NCBI RefSeq assembly: GCF_043641665.1
Contig: NC_092188.1
Span: 16,017,704-16,081,703 of the forward strand
From: Enoplosus armatus
Lineage: Eukaryota; Chordata; Actinopteri; Centrarchiformes; Enoplosidae
Reading direction: 5' to 3'
DNA length: 64,000 nucleotides
Numbering within the stretch: position 1 is the first letter of the stretch; the number at the start of each line of letters is the position of its first letter. The notes under the pieces were generated by a model. That model ran no database searches. It was not told the DNA's origin and saw only the letters and a program-made list of their open reading frames with translations. Shown in pieces: positions 24,009 to 38,879 of this stretch. The position numbers and the translations under genes are program-made.

Positions 24009-27000
24009 AAAGGAAGATGATGTTGGTAGACTTTTCTTTGTTTAGTATTCTGCAGGCTGATATTTGGTTCAATATGATTCTTTTCTGCAAGAGGTTTGGA
24101 ATTGCGGTCCCTGCTGCTCCTCAGTAGATGATCTCTGTCTTTCTCCGGAAAAGTTAGTCTTTTTAGTCACAGACTAAGAATCATGAAGCAGTAAATATAA
24201 CCACAAATATCAAAGCAACAAATGTTCCATCGAAACAACTGAAAAAGATTACAGTATGAACAATCACCATGATCTTCTCCAGAACAATGCTGTGAGTTTC
24301 CAGCAGTGGAAAGTAAAACAAAACAGTTTGATTAAGTATATATTTGCAATGTCCCCAGAAACTAACCAAACACTGCACTCTGGGGAGAAAAGAGGGAAAA
24401 AAAGTCAATTTTTCACACTGATGACCATACGACAGCTTCTTCGAGCAGTTTGATTTGTTCCACACTTAAACATGTATTGAGTTTAAAGGTCCCTTGAAGG
24501 TTGAATGCCCAAATCACCCGTCACTGGAAGTTCATTCACACTTATCAAATCTAATGGCAAATCAGGGCTTTTCTGACCCTCATTGAAACGTGTAGATGAG
24601 CTGGTGGAAGAAAATCAATTCTGTGTTGCTTAAGATTGTGGTCATTATGAAAGACGGAGAGAACAATGCTGTTGATGGATTAAGTTCTACATCCCATGGT
24701 TGAACATTATTGACCCTCTGAGTATACCAAATGTATTTTTTAGAATACTAATCTGCTACAGTCTGTTCATTCTTTCATTGCAGGTTTTTCATTCTTCCAG
24801 GCCAGGTTTATGACATTATTTTAATATTATGTATAGTGCCATTGTTCTCTGACTTAATATTTAGCCTAATTCCCCCTGCAGGTTTTTTCCACTAAATTCA
24901 TCCATATCCACAATGAAAAAAAATTGAATTGAAATTAAATATACTCTCCTTTGAATGACATAACTGATTTTTCCAAGTTGTTTTCTGCCGTGCATAATTT
25001 TAACAATCAGTAGAATAATTATTTCATTAAAATGGTTAATTTGTCCTCGTCTGCCAACACAGACCATATTTCTTTACACCCTTTTCTCTCTGCTTCTATC
25101 AATTAAAATCACATAATGAAGTACAGTCTTTATATAATGATGTATGGAGAAAATCCTGTTATGGTGGAATAAGGCTGTTACAGAGTGAGTGAACGTGGTC
25201 AGAGGATTTTCCACTGTTGTTTCATAGTTTGCCATAATATCTGGGCTGATTTTCCCTCAACTACTCTCAAGGATTAAGTGTCTTTGATTCACAGGGGCCA
25301 GAGATGAAACGCCTGGAAAAGAATAGTAATGCATCTGTGGGTTGGGGATTGGTTGTGGATGTGTGCAGGGGAGCTGAATCTGGCAGTATTAATGTTGAAC
25401 TTTAGGGTTAGTTGGGTTGAGCAGACAGGAGGCGGTGTAAGCCATCATGTTCCCAGAGAGGGATAGATGATAGGGGCTGAGCGTTGAGTGACCCTCAGAT
25501 CCTCTGCGGTTTACCTCAGGGTGGTAGGTTGGCTTTCCTGGAGGTTATGTGTTCCTGGTCTCTGAAAACTCTTTCAATCTCAGCCCTTAGACGTCCTTCT
25601 CCCAAGGAAACACACTCACTCAATTGAAAGAGGAAAGCAGCAACAACAATGCTGTCAGGCCAAAAACTATAGAGTAAAGCAGCACTTTATTATTCACTTT
25701 ATTATTGAAGTTTAGAAAATGTTGAGGGCATGTCCAGCTGCAACAGCTGGTGTGGTCCCAAGTGAATGAAGATTTGAAGAGGTCAACAGGTGATTAATCT
25801 GTGTGACCCCAGTAGCTGACTGGGGACGACCTTTGACCTACAACATGACCTATGGGAACCCAGCACTCCCCATTCAATCTCCATTTGAGCATTTGGTTAC
25901 CACTCTGCACTGTTTTGTTCCATTGCTTCATAGGTTCAAGCCATTCATATCTGAAAACTATCCAGATGTATTTTCATGTGTTGTATAAGTGAAATCCCTC
26001 TGACCTTTAGCATAACTCCACTCTTCCTCAAAGGCACCAGAGCAATACAGCGTTCTGTCCTCTCTGTCTTCTCTTTTAAAATTTCAACCTGTTCACCCTC
26101 GTTTAGCGTGCAAAAACAAGTGTGAAACATTCTCATAGCTCCACCTGATTTCACTTAATGATCTACAATTACTTGACAGGTTTTGTTTTATATTGTCTTG
26201 ATTGTTACAAAAAGACGTCAGAGAAAGAGCTATTACATAAATGTTATCTCTTTTCTCTTGCCAAGGAATAATTTTATTTCAAGATGGTCAGTACATACAC
26301 ACAAAGGGCATGCCTCTGGGTGGTCTCTGGATTTTTCAGCACATTATTAGTCTCGCTTTAAAAATGCTCTAGCACTTATCTATAAAGTGAAGAGAACATT
26401 TTATCACTTCACACATTTTTAAACACGCAGCTGGTCAAAACTGCCTGGTGATTCATAGAGATAATATTCATACCTTATATTCACAGAACGGTGGGTTCAC
26501 CCCCAAAATGCCAAATCCTCAGTCCTATTGTTGATGGGATGATAAAGCTGTTTCGCTCTTATGTAACATTTAGTTACATGGAAGCCCTTGGTCTAAAAAG
26601 GATCTGACTAGCACACCAAAACTCTTTCAAGATTAAAATTTCAATGACAAAATTACCTTTGTCTCCTACATTCCCACATGGAAAGAGTTGAGTAATAACT
26701 TGTCCTTTTGAATTTGGCAGTCATGGTTTTATTACTCCTGTGGTTTTACGGTGGTGGACACCATATGTCTCATTTAGAGATGGCAGCATTGGAATTTAAT
26801 CACAAAGCAATAAAATAAAAGAGAACACACAATATTGTCTTCAGACCAATCTACATTGTGCAGATAACTCTAAAGCCTTATTACATGATTTATAATTCAC
26901 ATTGCATGACTTATAGGCTATCATTTTGTTGTGACCATGACAGTCAAACACATGCTTCCTTTAACATAGTTCCAAGTGAGCATCCTGTCAGAGTGTGTTT

Positions 27001-27599
27001 TTGGTTGATAGCTGTTCAGGAAAAAGTGTTAAAGTAATTGTAACTTTACTATAACTGAGTTTAAAAATGAACAGAACTAGTTTAAACAGAGACAAGACAC
27101 TTTTTTTCAATCTTTGATTCACAAAACAGTCATCAGTTGATTGCTTAGGCTTCCTTGTATTAAGCGCACCATTACGTGTTGGTAGTGTGTTGCAATGTCC
27201 AGTGTGTCGGCAGAGTGACGCTGTGACTGTTGATATAATGTGTTGATGATGAACTTTCTGTGTGCGTGTCTCAGTCTTGACTCTTGAGCGTAGCGACTGT
27301 TTCTCTCCAAACAAACGGCTCCAAGACAGTTGTGTTTGTGTGCTGTGTCTGTTGTGTGTGTGTAGACGTGTTAGTCATCTCTATTAGTCAGGAGGGGGGA
27401 CAGGGTTATATCAAACCTCCCTGGGTTACGGCAGGACACATGCATCAGTAGCGTGACTGCACCATGTGTGTGTGTGCAGTGTGGAGCCAGTCTCTCACTC
27501 TGTTTGTTGTTGAAGACATACCTTCATTAGTTTACACACACGCACTCACACACTTAAAGGTTTAAGGTATCAGCCAGGGCTAATGTTTCACTGGAATAG

Positions 27600-27745
27600 C
27601 AGGTGGGAGGGGCAGCAGGTCCCTGAAGGCATTGGGAAAAAAAACGACAAGCAAAAAAACAGAATAAGATAAGAGAAGCGAGGGAAAAAAGAGAGGGAAA
27701 GAAGAGAGGGCAAGAGAGGCGGGAAGAGAGAGCAGAGAGCGAGAA
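27600..27745. repeat. Purine-rich tract
   Basis: About 145 bases of mostly A and G, with GAGAGGG and AAAAAAACAG units. Simple-sequence drift is the likely cause. Confidence 0.75.
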
Positions 27746-29029
27746 TGGTTTGCCGCGATAACCTGCAGCACTGGTGGGACTTGTCAGCGTTTCACCCCTC
27801 CTTTCTCTTCTCCTTTCCGTCCAGCTGATGATTCAGCAAGTAAAGTAAATGAAGCAATGAGGGTCTCTGTGTGTGTTTTGACTCTGGGTCTCTGATTTAC
27901 AACCCTTATTTAACTACGCAGCAGAACATGTACAGCAAACTGCCTGGTCTCACGTCTCACACATATATACACACACAGTGTCCAAGTTTTCACATCAATA
28001 TTTTCCTCGAGTGCTTGGCAGATTTGAACTCATGAGCATCTGTGTGTAAGCTTGTGTCTGTACAGGCCACTGCCGTTGTAAACTTGTTAAACCTGAACCC
28101 ATCATGTTTTCTGTTCTTCTCATTGAAGGCTTTTCCTGTATGGAGAAATATTGTTGTCTTCTATAAACCGTGAAATTATATAATTACACCCAAAGGCCAC
28201 TAGATACTGGCTTCAAGAAAAAAAAAAATACTGAATTGAAAGGATTGAGAAAACTCCCAACATCTCTGCTGAAGTAACAATTGTTTTTTACACAATATGT
28301 TGGTTTAAGTAATTTCACTTACACTTTTGTTATTGGCCAATTTAACATTTCAAACATGAATGCTTAAAGAGAGATAACGGACATTCATTTTGTGGACTGA
28401 CAGTTGCCTTAGCCTAAGGGCCTGGTTATTTTAAAACAGAAGTGGTTCCTACGATGTGTTGTCAGACCACATCAGAAATCAAAAGTGTTTATTGTTGTTC
28501 TGATTGCCCACATTAGAAGGCAGGGTGAAAAGCCGACTGATATAGAGGGGGGAGACTTATTGTTTAAAAATGGGGATATTGGCGCACATTTTCAGACAGT
28601 CGCAGTCATAGTGTTGCACATGGTTGTACACATACAAAGTGACCAAAATAGTTGAGGAATGAAAAAAGAGAGCTAGAGAGAGAAGTTCAAACCCTGGCTC
28701 CTTTTTCACCGCCGCACAACTGACCCATCAAGACAAGAAGTTGGTGTGAATGTTGGATTGTCGGTTCCGGAAAGTTACATAAATGGTAATGGCCAGAAAC
28801 CTTTCTGAAACCTTAATATGCATGTGACACTGCAAATGCTATCCATGTTTTATAAATGTTTTAATATAATGTGTGTATTATGTACAGACCTCACTATTCA
28901 ACTGGCTAGAAACAGCAGTGCATGGCTCCTCAGTGGTTCTGCTGCTGCTTGGCAAACAAAATGCAACTGTTGACAACTTGGCAACTTTTTAACCAGTTGT
29001 GACTTAACGAGTCAAACCTGACGAGCACT

Positions 29030-29300
29030 GATTCTGGCCACTTTTATCGCTAATCTGGAAAATGCTTTTGTGTTGCCTCTCGAAGCATTTGGTGACATAT
29101 TCATGGTGTCTGCAGGTCTTGATGAATGCAGTTTCTATACTTGATTGTCTATTTGCATGGCCTCAAAAGCCAAATGGATGCCGGTAAATATATATGATAG
29201 CTATGAAACCATTTACCAACCCCATCAGAAGTTATGTGCCCAGATTGGACAGTTGAGTGGCATGCTTATTGCACGATTAAAATCTATCTGAAAAATTAGA
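29030..29300. promoter_or_regulatory. Candidate conserved block with an octamer motif
   Basis: Complex non-repetitive sequence. ATTTGCAT at 29151-29158 is a perfect POU-family octamer (reverse ATGCAAAT). No coding or repeat signal. Confidence 0.25.
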
Positions 29301-29742
29301 CTGGACTCCAAACTTTCTCCACTGTCCTTATTTTCAGGACAGTATTTCTACGTTTCAGCAGCCTAGCCCCCTCCCATACACTCACACACACATAAAACTA
29401 AGACAACACAGAGTTTGCCACCAGTTGCAATCTACCTCATCAAGGATTACTCTGGTGTGAATAGTAAACAAGATTTCCCTTTCTTATGTTTATATTATCA
29501 TCACAGATAGGTATGGGAATAGTATTTATCAGTGTGTCTGCTTGTGTATGCTGCCTGTTGATGTGGCGTGTTTATGTATAGAAGTGATTTAATCCAGGAA
29601 GGAGTGAAACAGGGAGGGAGCCTTCCTGCCTACATACCTGGCTGAGTGTGTCAATAAGTCTAGCGTTGTGAATTGGCTCAGTTTAAACAACAGGAAACCA
29701 GCAGAGAACGAGTCATTAACTTCACAACAAGCTGAAACTGGG

Positions 29743-29793
29743 GTGTGTGTGTGTTTGTGTGTCTCTCTGTGTATGTGTGTGTGTGTGTGTGTG
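29743..29793. repeat. Compound (GT)n microsatellite
   Basis: GT runs interrupted by TTG and TCTCTC. Confidence 0.9.
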
Positions 29794-30878
29794 CACTTGA
29801 GAGAAACAGCTTGAGGATAATGAGTCTTGGCAGTTCCGAACACATCCTTGTCTTATTGACGCTTCCTCTGGATTATACCATATTTCCTTCCCACAAACCA
29901 CACACACAGGATGCATACAGCTTCACTATAATTACAGGAGTTAAGTTTTGCTTCATTAAGTAGTGTTAATTTATTATTAGGCCCCTCAGACCACATTACC
30001 TATCCTTCCTGTCTTTAGAGAGAATAGAGCACGTTTTCATGAGAGAGAGAGGGAGGGAGAAAAACAGATGGACAGAGAGTATTGACACTTACATAAGCAT
30101 GTGTGCGTCTTCAAAACATGTCAGGGCAGCAGTGAAACTCTATGCCTCCCAGTGGTCACAAAGAGCAGGTGGCAAAACAGCCCAACCCATACACACACAC
30201 ACACCCTCCCAGAATAATTTAGAAAGAACAAGGTGTTTTTTTTCCCTTGAATTGCATCACCATAATACTCTTTTCCCCATTTAATTTGAAGTCAAAAACA
30301 TTTTTGTAAAGATATTATTGACTCTTATTTCTTGTTCATTGTCAGCTTTCCCATGACACATCACAGAAGTGGTCAGTCAATATTGTTCCTTACTAACTGA
30401 CTGTAGTTTGTCATTGTCATTTTTATCAAGAAATGCTTTAATGTGGGTTTGACTCATGAGCCTCAAGGTTATCTGTGTTCCCAAAGAGCGGAGGTTATGT
30501 TTGAGTTACCACAGTTTCCTCACTTGTTAAACATTTTCTGCATTTGCTTAAAAGATGTACTGGTATTTGTTTTCTTTTTCCCTCAAACAAGTCGTATTTG
30601 TACATTGGTATGGGAAAGTCTACGGACTTATTTCCCACCTATGCCAAGTACAAACTGAAACTGCATGAGATCAGATTACCTGGACACTCAGACTGTTTGT
30701 TATCATATTGTTCAGTTAGACCTCTGATTTCAAAACATCCATAAGACTTGTTCAGTCAAAGTTTTGCTTTGTTTAGGGGTCATAAAACGTACAGAACAAA
30801 CATCTTGTCACATCTAACAGCAACCAGAGTTAGCCATAGGTTTGATTAAAAGGCCAGGTGTGTGTTTAGTTATTGGCT

Positions 30879-30879
<1 letters not shown>

Positions 30880-30911
<32 letters not shown>
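30880..30911. repeat. (CA)n microsatellite
   Basis: Pure CA run of about 32 bases. Confidence 0.95.
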
Positions 30912-30917
<6 letters not shown>

Positions 30918-31533
30918 GTGAGATTAGACTCACAGGTACGCATGACAGGGAGCAGAGTAGCATGGCGGTACAATGTAACATGTAAACAACCTCTCACAAA
31001 CATATTGGAAAGTCAAGTAACTTGCTAAGGCAGCAAAGTGTTAACTTTCCATGTGCTTGCACCCTCCCAATGCGCACGCATGCAAGCTCAGCTGATACTT
31101 GGGTACATGTAAGAACAGTCATGTTTCACTGTCTGACTCACGTTTTGGTCTCTCTCTGTCTCTCTCTCAGATCATGTTTCTCTTGCTCACTGAGTCATCC
31201 TGCCTTTCAAAGCTCATTTTCAACCACACAGTTTCACTCACTGTTGATTGACTATAATCTGTTTGCGTGTGTGTTTGAGTGACACTGTGTTTTTGACTTT
31301 GTGCAACAGTTATTCCAGTCTCAAGTGGATTGTTACTGGCAGCAGTTTGCATTTCTAAATTCCTGTACACTATTGTTTACAGGGAGGGAAATTTGCCGCC
31401 ACAATCTTACCCCATACCATTTCAGTTCATCTACTGTTACTGCACATGTTCCTCAGGTTTGAAAGTTATCTCAGTTCTGTAACTCTAGGCAGATAGACAG
31501 TAATACTTCTAACACAGTTACTACGCTATCTTA

Positions 31534-31548
31534 ATATATATATATATA
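31534..31548. repeat. (AT)n run
   Basis: Pure AT run of 15 bases. Confidence 0.85.
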
Positions 31549-32892
31549 ACATATACTCATATACAAGAAAGAGCTAGAAAATAACTTATGTGTGTGTGTT
31601 AAAAGCATCAAAGAGGTGGGGTAGAGAACACATAGGTATGGATACACTGACCATTATAAAAGTATCCATTCCTCTGTCTTTTACAATTATCAACTCAGTA
31701 TTTCATTGTATACATACAGTCATTTACCCTGTTTACAAAAATGATCTCATGTCTGGTTTTTGTTAAAAATCTGTATTATAGATTTGTTTACCTTATCAAG
31801 TTTATGGAAAAGTTGAAACATTGACATTCCCCTTATTGGCAATATAGTCTTCTCCATGTCAGACTATGTTGTCATTTTTAACTGCTTGTTCTGCACTCTA
31901 TCAAAGTCCTTCTGATGTAGCTCATTTTACTGGAGAAATCACACACATCAAAGGGGTACTAATTGATTTTCCCTGACAGGTTCTTCCTCACTCTCACGAA
32001 AAGCCCATATGATAATGCTCTTGGACTCTCAGCTTAATGATTCATAAAATGATTAGTTAGTTAAAAATAATTAGTCAGTTAATTACCTGTCTGACAAAAA
32101 ACAACCAACTTCAGCAGAAATTAAGTATTTTCTATATACCACAGTGTTCACCCTTTTTCTGTTGCTATCAAAGTTTCATGTCTTTTATTTAATGTCTATT
32201 TAGGCCTAGCTGTGTCTAACATTGACCTAGACATAACTTAGATCGCCCATAATTGACTTGCTAACCAGCTAACCTGGAAGCAAACTTAACCCCCCTATCA
32301 GCTGTAGAAGCAGCTTCAGCTTGCTTCTCTTTTTGTGTTGCGAGTAACACAGCTGTGAACTAAGAAACACTTTCAGTATTTGTCTTTTTTGGCCTAACAA
32401 TTACCTTAGTGGTCCTTTTAACTCCCATTAATCCATTTTGCTAGAGAGAGAGGAAAATTACTTTATGTCTTATCACCTTTAATTACTGATCCTTTTAGCA
32501 TTTTGGAACATCCACCTATATCTAATTGTACAAAAAGAGAAGATGGCTGTGTGTAGTTTCTTATTTCAGCAATTTATGTCATCAACAATATTTCTAGCTT
32601 GCTGTGGGTGAGCAGCTTGATGGAGAGAGCACAAAAAAGCCTGTACTTAAAGCGAGCCCAACATTCATTTGATTCAGGTAAGGCTTTTATGTCCAACATT
32701 TATCTGGTGCTTTAATGTTATCCATATCTGTGCAGGTCAGGTCAAAATAGCGTGATGGAATGATGAATCGCACACTGCGAGTACGCCAATGAAGGTTGGA
32801 TTAAATTGAAATAAAGTGCAAAGGGACAGTCCATTTAACGCCTGGCTAGACAGTCATGAGTGTCATGCCTTTGCACCGCAGCCCTCTTAGGC

Positions 32893-32917
32893 ATATATAT
32901 ATATGTGTGTGTGTGTA

Positions 32918-32973
<56 letters not shown>

Positions 32974-32984
32974 TGAGTGAGTGA
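32893..32984. repeat. Compound AT / GT / GA / GTGA microsatellite
   Basis: An AT run, then a long GT run with GTAT interruptions, then GA and GTGA units; about 92 bases. Confidence 0.95.
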
Positions 32985-35900
32985 ATGGATTTGTGGTGTC
33001 TGTGCGCTCTTATTACTCCTCCCTCAGACTAATGAAATGTGTATGTGTGTGTTCTCATTACCCTTCTCCAAGGCTAATGAAGTATGTGTGTGTCTGCATG
33101 TGTAAGTGTGTGTGTTAAATTGAACTGCAGTTCTGCTCTGCTGTGTTCAGGCTGTTTCATTAAATGATAAAGTTTACTGATGACTCCAGTGGGATCATTA
33201 TTTACTTGGCTCTCCATTCATTCCGCAGCAGCTACCTCGATCTTTACAAATGACCTGCTACACAGAAAGACAGAGGTTATTTTGCACTGCAGGTTTAGAG
33301 ACAAATGACTTGGTATTCACTTAGTGGACTAACGGCATAGCCAACGTGTTTACACACCCTATTTTATCCAATATCAGTTGTTTACCTATTGGGGAAAAAA
33401 AAGATAGACTTAAATAAGCGCAATTTAAAATATTATAAAAGAAAAGTCATTCCGCACAGCCCAAATGCACACCATACATTTTTATGGGTTTTTTCCCCAA
33501 ATATTCTAAGCTAAATTCCATCTATCCCCATTACCGATAAATGATAGCTAACAAGAAATGATGATTAAGGGAGAAAGATGATAAAGTGATGGCTCAGTGC
33601 CTTTAATATAGAACTGCCTGCTCGTGTGTTTGTGCATATGTAGGGTTTTCACTTGACTATAAGTAAAACAAAAATCATTCCACACTCCACTTTCTAAGCC
33701 CGCAAGAAGGCAGAGAGCGAGCACGGATTTAAGGAAAGAATGAGCGAGAGATTCAGGTTGAGAAAGTCTGTCTGACAGTTTGACAGATCCTCTCAAGCCA
33801 ACTGAAGTCATCACCTGTTTCATTCTGTCTCTCAACCGATCATTTGTCTGTCACCGCTCCACTCTCAAGCATGCTACTGTCAGCTTTTGCTTCTTTTGCA
33901 TCCTTCAGTTGTTGAATCACTTTACAACAAAAAATGCAAATACCAACTTGTCTCACATATACATGGTGCTGTTCACTGTCTGACTCACCTTTCAGTCTCT
34001 CTCATTTAAAACATATGTGTTTATAAAAAAATTTTTTTCATCTCTATTGTTGTCATTTAGGTATCCAAAGTAATTTTACCATCATTGATTAGAACTACAG
34101 TGAGAACCATTGTTTGGCTGTACAGCTTTAATATGTCTGAAATCCTTCTGTTATCTGGCCAGTCACCTGGCACCTCCTCAACCATCTCTTACCAACCATC
34201 GTCCCTTCGTTCATCCTTGATGGTGGAAGTGGTTGAGTGATAACCAAGCAGACCTCCTTCCCTCACTCTCTGTCCCTGTAAATTGAGCTGCTACATGACA
34301 GTGCCATTACCTCCAGCTGCCACTGCCAAATCAAACACTTAAGTGTCTGAGTGATTACTCACACTCTTCACAAGTGTCCTTATTCTTCTCCCTTTCTTAG
34401 GTTCTTTCTGTCTCCCCTTTAAGAAGGAATCATTTTCTGCTAAATATATAATACAGTGTGCATACAATGTTTTTCATTTAGTTAGTTTACATAATAGTGC
34501 AATGCATACTCAAAAGTATAGCAATCTCACAGCAACGATAAAATAAAGAAGAAAAACTGAATAAAAAAACATGTAGATGAGGGTGGAAAACCACACCTCT
34601 GTAGAAACTAAAGAGAAATATGACAAACTAAGAAAGAACTGACCCGTATAACACAATGCAAATAAAAACTGTTTATTGAACTTCACTGACAATTTTCCAT
34701 TAAATGTTTTTCAGGCATCAGTGATGATGAAGTGTGAGGCATATGACGTGATGTTTCTGCGTGCACCTTCTTAAGGTTTTGATCACATCTTCAAAGTTAA
34801 ATCTCAGTATATCGCTGCAAACGGAGATATGGATGACCTTTAAAACTGCGGGATGGGTTAGACAGGGATGAGATGAGGTAAACGAGTCAGCTTGATGGCA
34901 GATGTTTTTGTTTTAATGGTATTTTACAGACTCTTAAGGGTCAAGAACCTTTGCAAGACATCTGTTGTATAGATGAGGGATACATGGTAACATTGAGACA
35001 GATTAATGCGGCCATTTAAGGTGTCAGTAAAAATAAACCCATTATGATTTAGATTTTACGGTTGACGAGATTGTGTAACTTGTTTTAACCTTTTGTGGTA
35101 TCATGAGATGACCTGGAATTTTGGAGCATTGGAGAGGACAGACGGCCCCTATGATAACATCTGTGGCGAAAACCCCACTGCTCATCCTCACATAAGCATT
35201 GATTATGACTTGAACATCAATTTCACACAATATGTTGTGGCTCTGCAATCTTCAAACTTCAGTCCTTGTAGAATTTGTTTTCACTCTCACCCCAGCTGCT
35301 GCTCTCTCTCTCTCCTGCACACACTCACACGTTATAGTAAAGCTGTCAGATTACATGTTAATGTGATTTTATTTAGGAGTTGAGTTTCCTCAAGACAGCA
35401 GCTTTCCAAACTTTTTCGTACGTTTGACGACAAATCTCCCCACAGCCCATCTCGTTCCCATCTTCATCTCGTTCTCCCTCTCGTCATCGCCATGTCTCTC
35501 TCTCCCTTCACTGTCCGTCTCCTACACTACAGCGGCCCCAGTGAGACACACATTATCATTTCAGAGAACACACACACACACACTGCAGCACAGATGGGTA
35601 TCACGGCCTCTTTCCGACAGATGAATAGGTAAATATTTACCTTCCCAGATTGTCTTTCTTCCCCTCTCATCCTTCCATTCCTCCACCCATCGCCTTCCTC
35701 TCTGCACCTCCACGCCACACTCTATTTTTTCCTTGCTGTTGTTTTCCAGCGTTCTGCTGTCCCAATGGTCTCACCTTCATCTTATCACGGGGGGCGCTCA
35801 CAGTGATCTGTTGTGCAAACATGCTCACATACACATGCACATATTTTGAATATATCATGAAGAGGATGGCTGTATGTATATAGAAACTCATAGACATAAA

Positions 35901-38149
35901 GGTGCCTCCGCAAACAAAGAGTTGGTAGTAATTGTGCTGAAGACAATGGTGTGTTTTATGAAGCTTAGTTCAGCCCATTGAGGCAGATGGGGGACTGGCT
36001 GTGTGCTTATCATGAGTTTTAATTAAAAGACTTTAGTCTCCTATGAACACATTCTCCCTGTGTAAATGCTAACTCTGAGTGGTAGCCCACTATTGATAAT
36101 GGAGGCTACTGTCTTCAGTGATGTGGTCTCTGTGCCTCCATGGGGCAGGAGAAGAAATGACAGGAACAAAGCACACACACACACACCTATTTTCCTGTCC
36201 TATTATCTCTTTTGATTTGGGGCTTCAGGGGCTGTGGTGTCTTTTTATTCTGAAGTAGCTTCAGGAAGTATAGCGTTGGTCACGAGCGACTGCTAGCTGT
36301 TGATAAAAATTGGTCCATCCTCCTCCTTTCTCTCATCATACAGACATGCACATAACATATTCACAGGGTATTAGTTTCCATTAAAACTGACCATTCATAG
36401 TCTCAGACATTGTCAAACAGAGAACCAATTAGATGTAGCTTCTATAAACAGATATTTAGGATGCATTTAAAGAGGCAATAAGGGTGGTGAGCATTGGGGG
36501 AATTTGATTTATATTCTTCATTTAACTACTGCCTTTTTTATCCTTTTTGTTTTTTTGTAAAGACTACTTTTTCTAGCATTCTCTTATCAATACTAATCGT
36601 TGTTAACTCTTTCTCTGGGCCGGACATACCAGATAATGTCTCATTTGATAGATCCTCTACTGCTCTCTGTTTATCTTCTTTCCACACACCAAAGAGACTC
36701 ATCTTGCTCTGTTATTGTTTTTTGTTACTCTGCATCCAGTTCTCTCAGTTTACTGGTTAGATAACTAATTTCTCTCTTTTAAAAACATATGTATTTCCTG
36801 GTTTAACATGACAATGGCCCACATACAGTTAGTCCGCAGTATTTAATTATTAGATAGGAACAATGAATATGTTTTTGACATTTGAAAAAGAGGAATAGTG
36901 ACGTGATAGAATTAGAATGGATGGACATAACTGATTGACTTTTTGGGATAACCGAAAACTCATCCACTGTTAAAATTATGTCCAGTACTTTGTGAAAAAG
37001 TCCAACTGCTTTTTCAGTTGAGAAGTTTTGATAATGGCCCTGTTCCTGCATTGGTTAATTGAAAGCAAGTTGAGCTGACACCTAATCTGTCATCTTTCTT
37101 GGTTTTCTCCTTTCCTCCTCTGTATCTTTGCCTTTCTGTTTCTCACGCACTTTTTTGGAAAGGTGAACAATAACAAGATACATTTCCCCTCTCTCATTTT
37201 AACAAGGAGAGTATCAGTGTGGTTCTTGTTCATTAGTATCACAGATCACACCTCCATCACCCTTAGATCTGGGGGAGACAGAGGTGTCAAAATGCGCACA
37301 TGTTTTTTTTTTTCTTCCCCTCTCAGCCTCCACCACAGGAAAATCCACAAAAGCCAATTCACACCAGTCTCTTTGCCTGCTCTTTCGCTCAGTATTCTAT
37401 CTCCATGTGTTACTTTGCACCCCTGGCCTGAATTGCACATTTTTCCAGAAATGGTGTAAAATTTCTTAGTACTGCTGCAAGAATGAAAAGGACACACTGG
37501 CTACCTACATTATACCCTTCCTCACCACAGCTACCAGCAAAAGGCCATAGCAAATTGGATATACAAGCCTCGGGGAGATGCAAAAGACTCAGTTATCTAT
37601 TGAGGCCAGAAAAAAATGTGTTTGTTTGTTCGCATTGCTAATTTTATTTACCTTCCCTCCCATTTTCATTAATGAAATAGCTTGGGGGAGTGTATTATAG
37701 ATATTTTATATTCTAGTGACAAGAGCATTAAATAGCAATAAATAATGTGAGTTTATTCAAACGTTTCTTTTATCCCTGTAGGAGAAGAATACTTTTTGTG
37801 ATCAGATCCCATAGGCTGTACAAAATTTCTCAAATGTGGCTTCTGAACTAAACCTGCACAGCTACAAAACAAGTTACTTACTGACAACCATAATGTGGGT
37901 ACACACCGACACCAACGCTTAACTTGATTAATTATTGTAGAAAGCCTACAGGCTGCAAATAGTCCTTTGTTTACCTAACAAAGTAAAGGATTAAAACCAT
38001 GTATTTTGCTTTACTCAGTGGGTTTAAAAGCATTGCTTTAGGGGATTCAAGAAGTAAATTTTAATCACAAATAGAGAATTATTCATTTATTCATCCATTT
38101 AACCATTCCATGCACAGAGTTTTGTTTTTAATTATTATTTAGTTTTACT

Positions 38150-38290
38150 TTTCCATAGGGGCATTTGTCAGGCAGATCTGAGAGGTCAAGGATGCCTGTG
38201 CCTGCAGGCCATTGGTTAATATTAATGACCATCAGCCAATCGGAACTCATCAATAGGTCAGAGGTTATCACGGGGTTGCAGATGCAGGAA
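38150..38290. promoter_or_regulatory. Candidate conserved regulatory block
   Basis: Complex sequence with two AGGTCA nuclear-receptor half-sites, GGTTAATATTAATGACC (HNF1-like, one base short of the usual spacing) and CAGCCAATCGG (CCAAT box) in about 130 bases. No repeat or coding signal. Conservation not testable here. Confidence 0.3.
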
Positions 38291-38879
38291 GTTAATGTAA
38301 TTTAAGATGCATCATGTTGTCGATTGCAGAGAAAATGTCTTTCCCACTCTTTTCTTAATGTGTTTGAGCTGTCCATTGAGCTGTCCTTCTCTTCATCGGT
38401 CTGATGTGTATTCTTATGTGTTTTCGTTTCTTGTCTTAATGTATTATTTTTCAAGGATTTTTAACAAGAGATCAAATATTCTTCACATTCTTACTTTTTA
38501 TTCAAGTTTTGTGTAAGCACTTCTGCAGCCAAGTCCTAATCTGTAGAAGGCAACGTATACAGTTAAAGAATTACAACATCAAGAGTGAGGTGCTTGTTTA
38601 AAAACGAGTGAGGAAAGGAGGCGAGAGAGGCAAGAGTAAAGATAAAATGAAGGAGTGAATAGAAAATTACTGGTGATTGATAGTTTACGCAGTCACTATG
38701 ATCTTCCTCTTCCATTCAATCCACAGATTTTTCAAAGGAAATCTGTTCAGTTGTCTGTTACTAATGACATCCTGGGTTCTTGTAGCAGACTGCTTGCCTT
38801 ATAACACATTACACATTACATTAAGAGGCTCCAGCGTCTCGCCTATTCCACTGCATCTAGATGTTTCATGTTAGAAAGC

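Noticed and set aside
27770..27860. Possible internal promoter (CT-rich run followed by a TCAGC-type initiator)
   Set aside because: No TATA, CpG cluster or downstream coding exon supports it; the CT run borders a simple purine tract.
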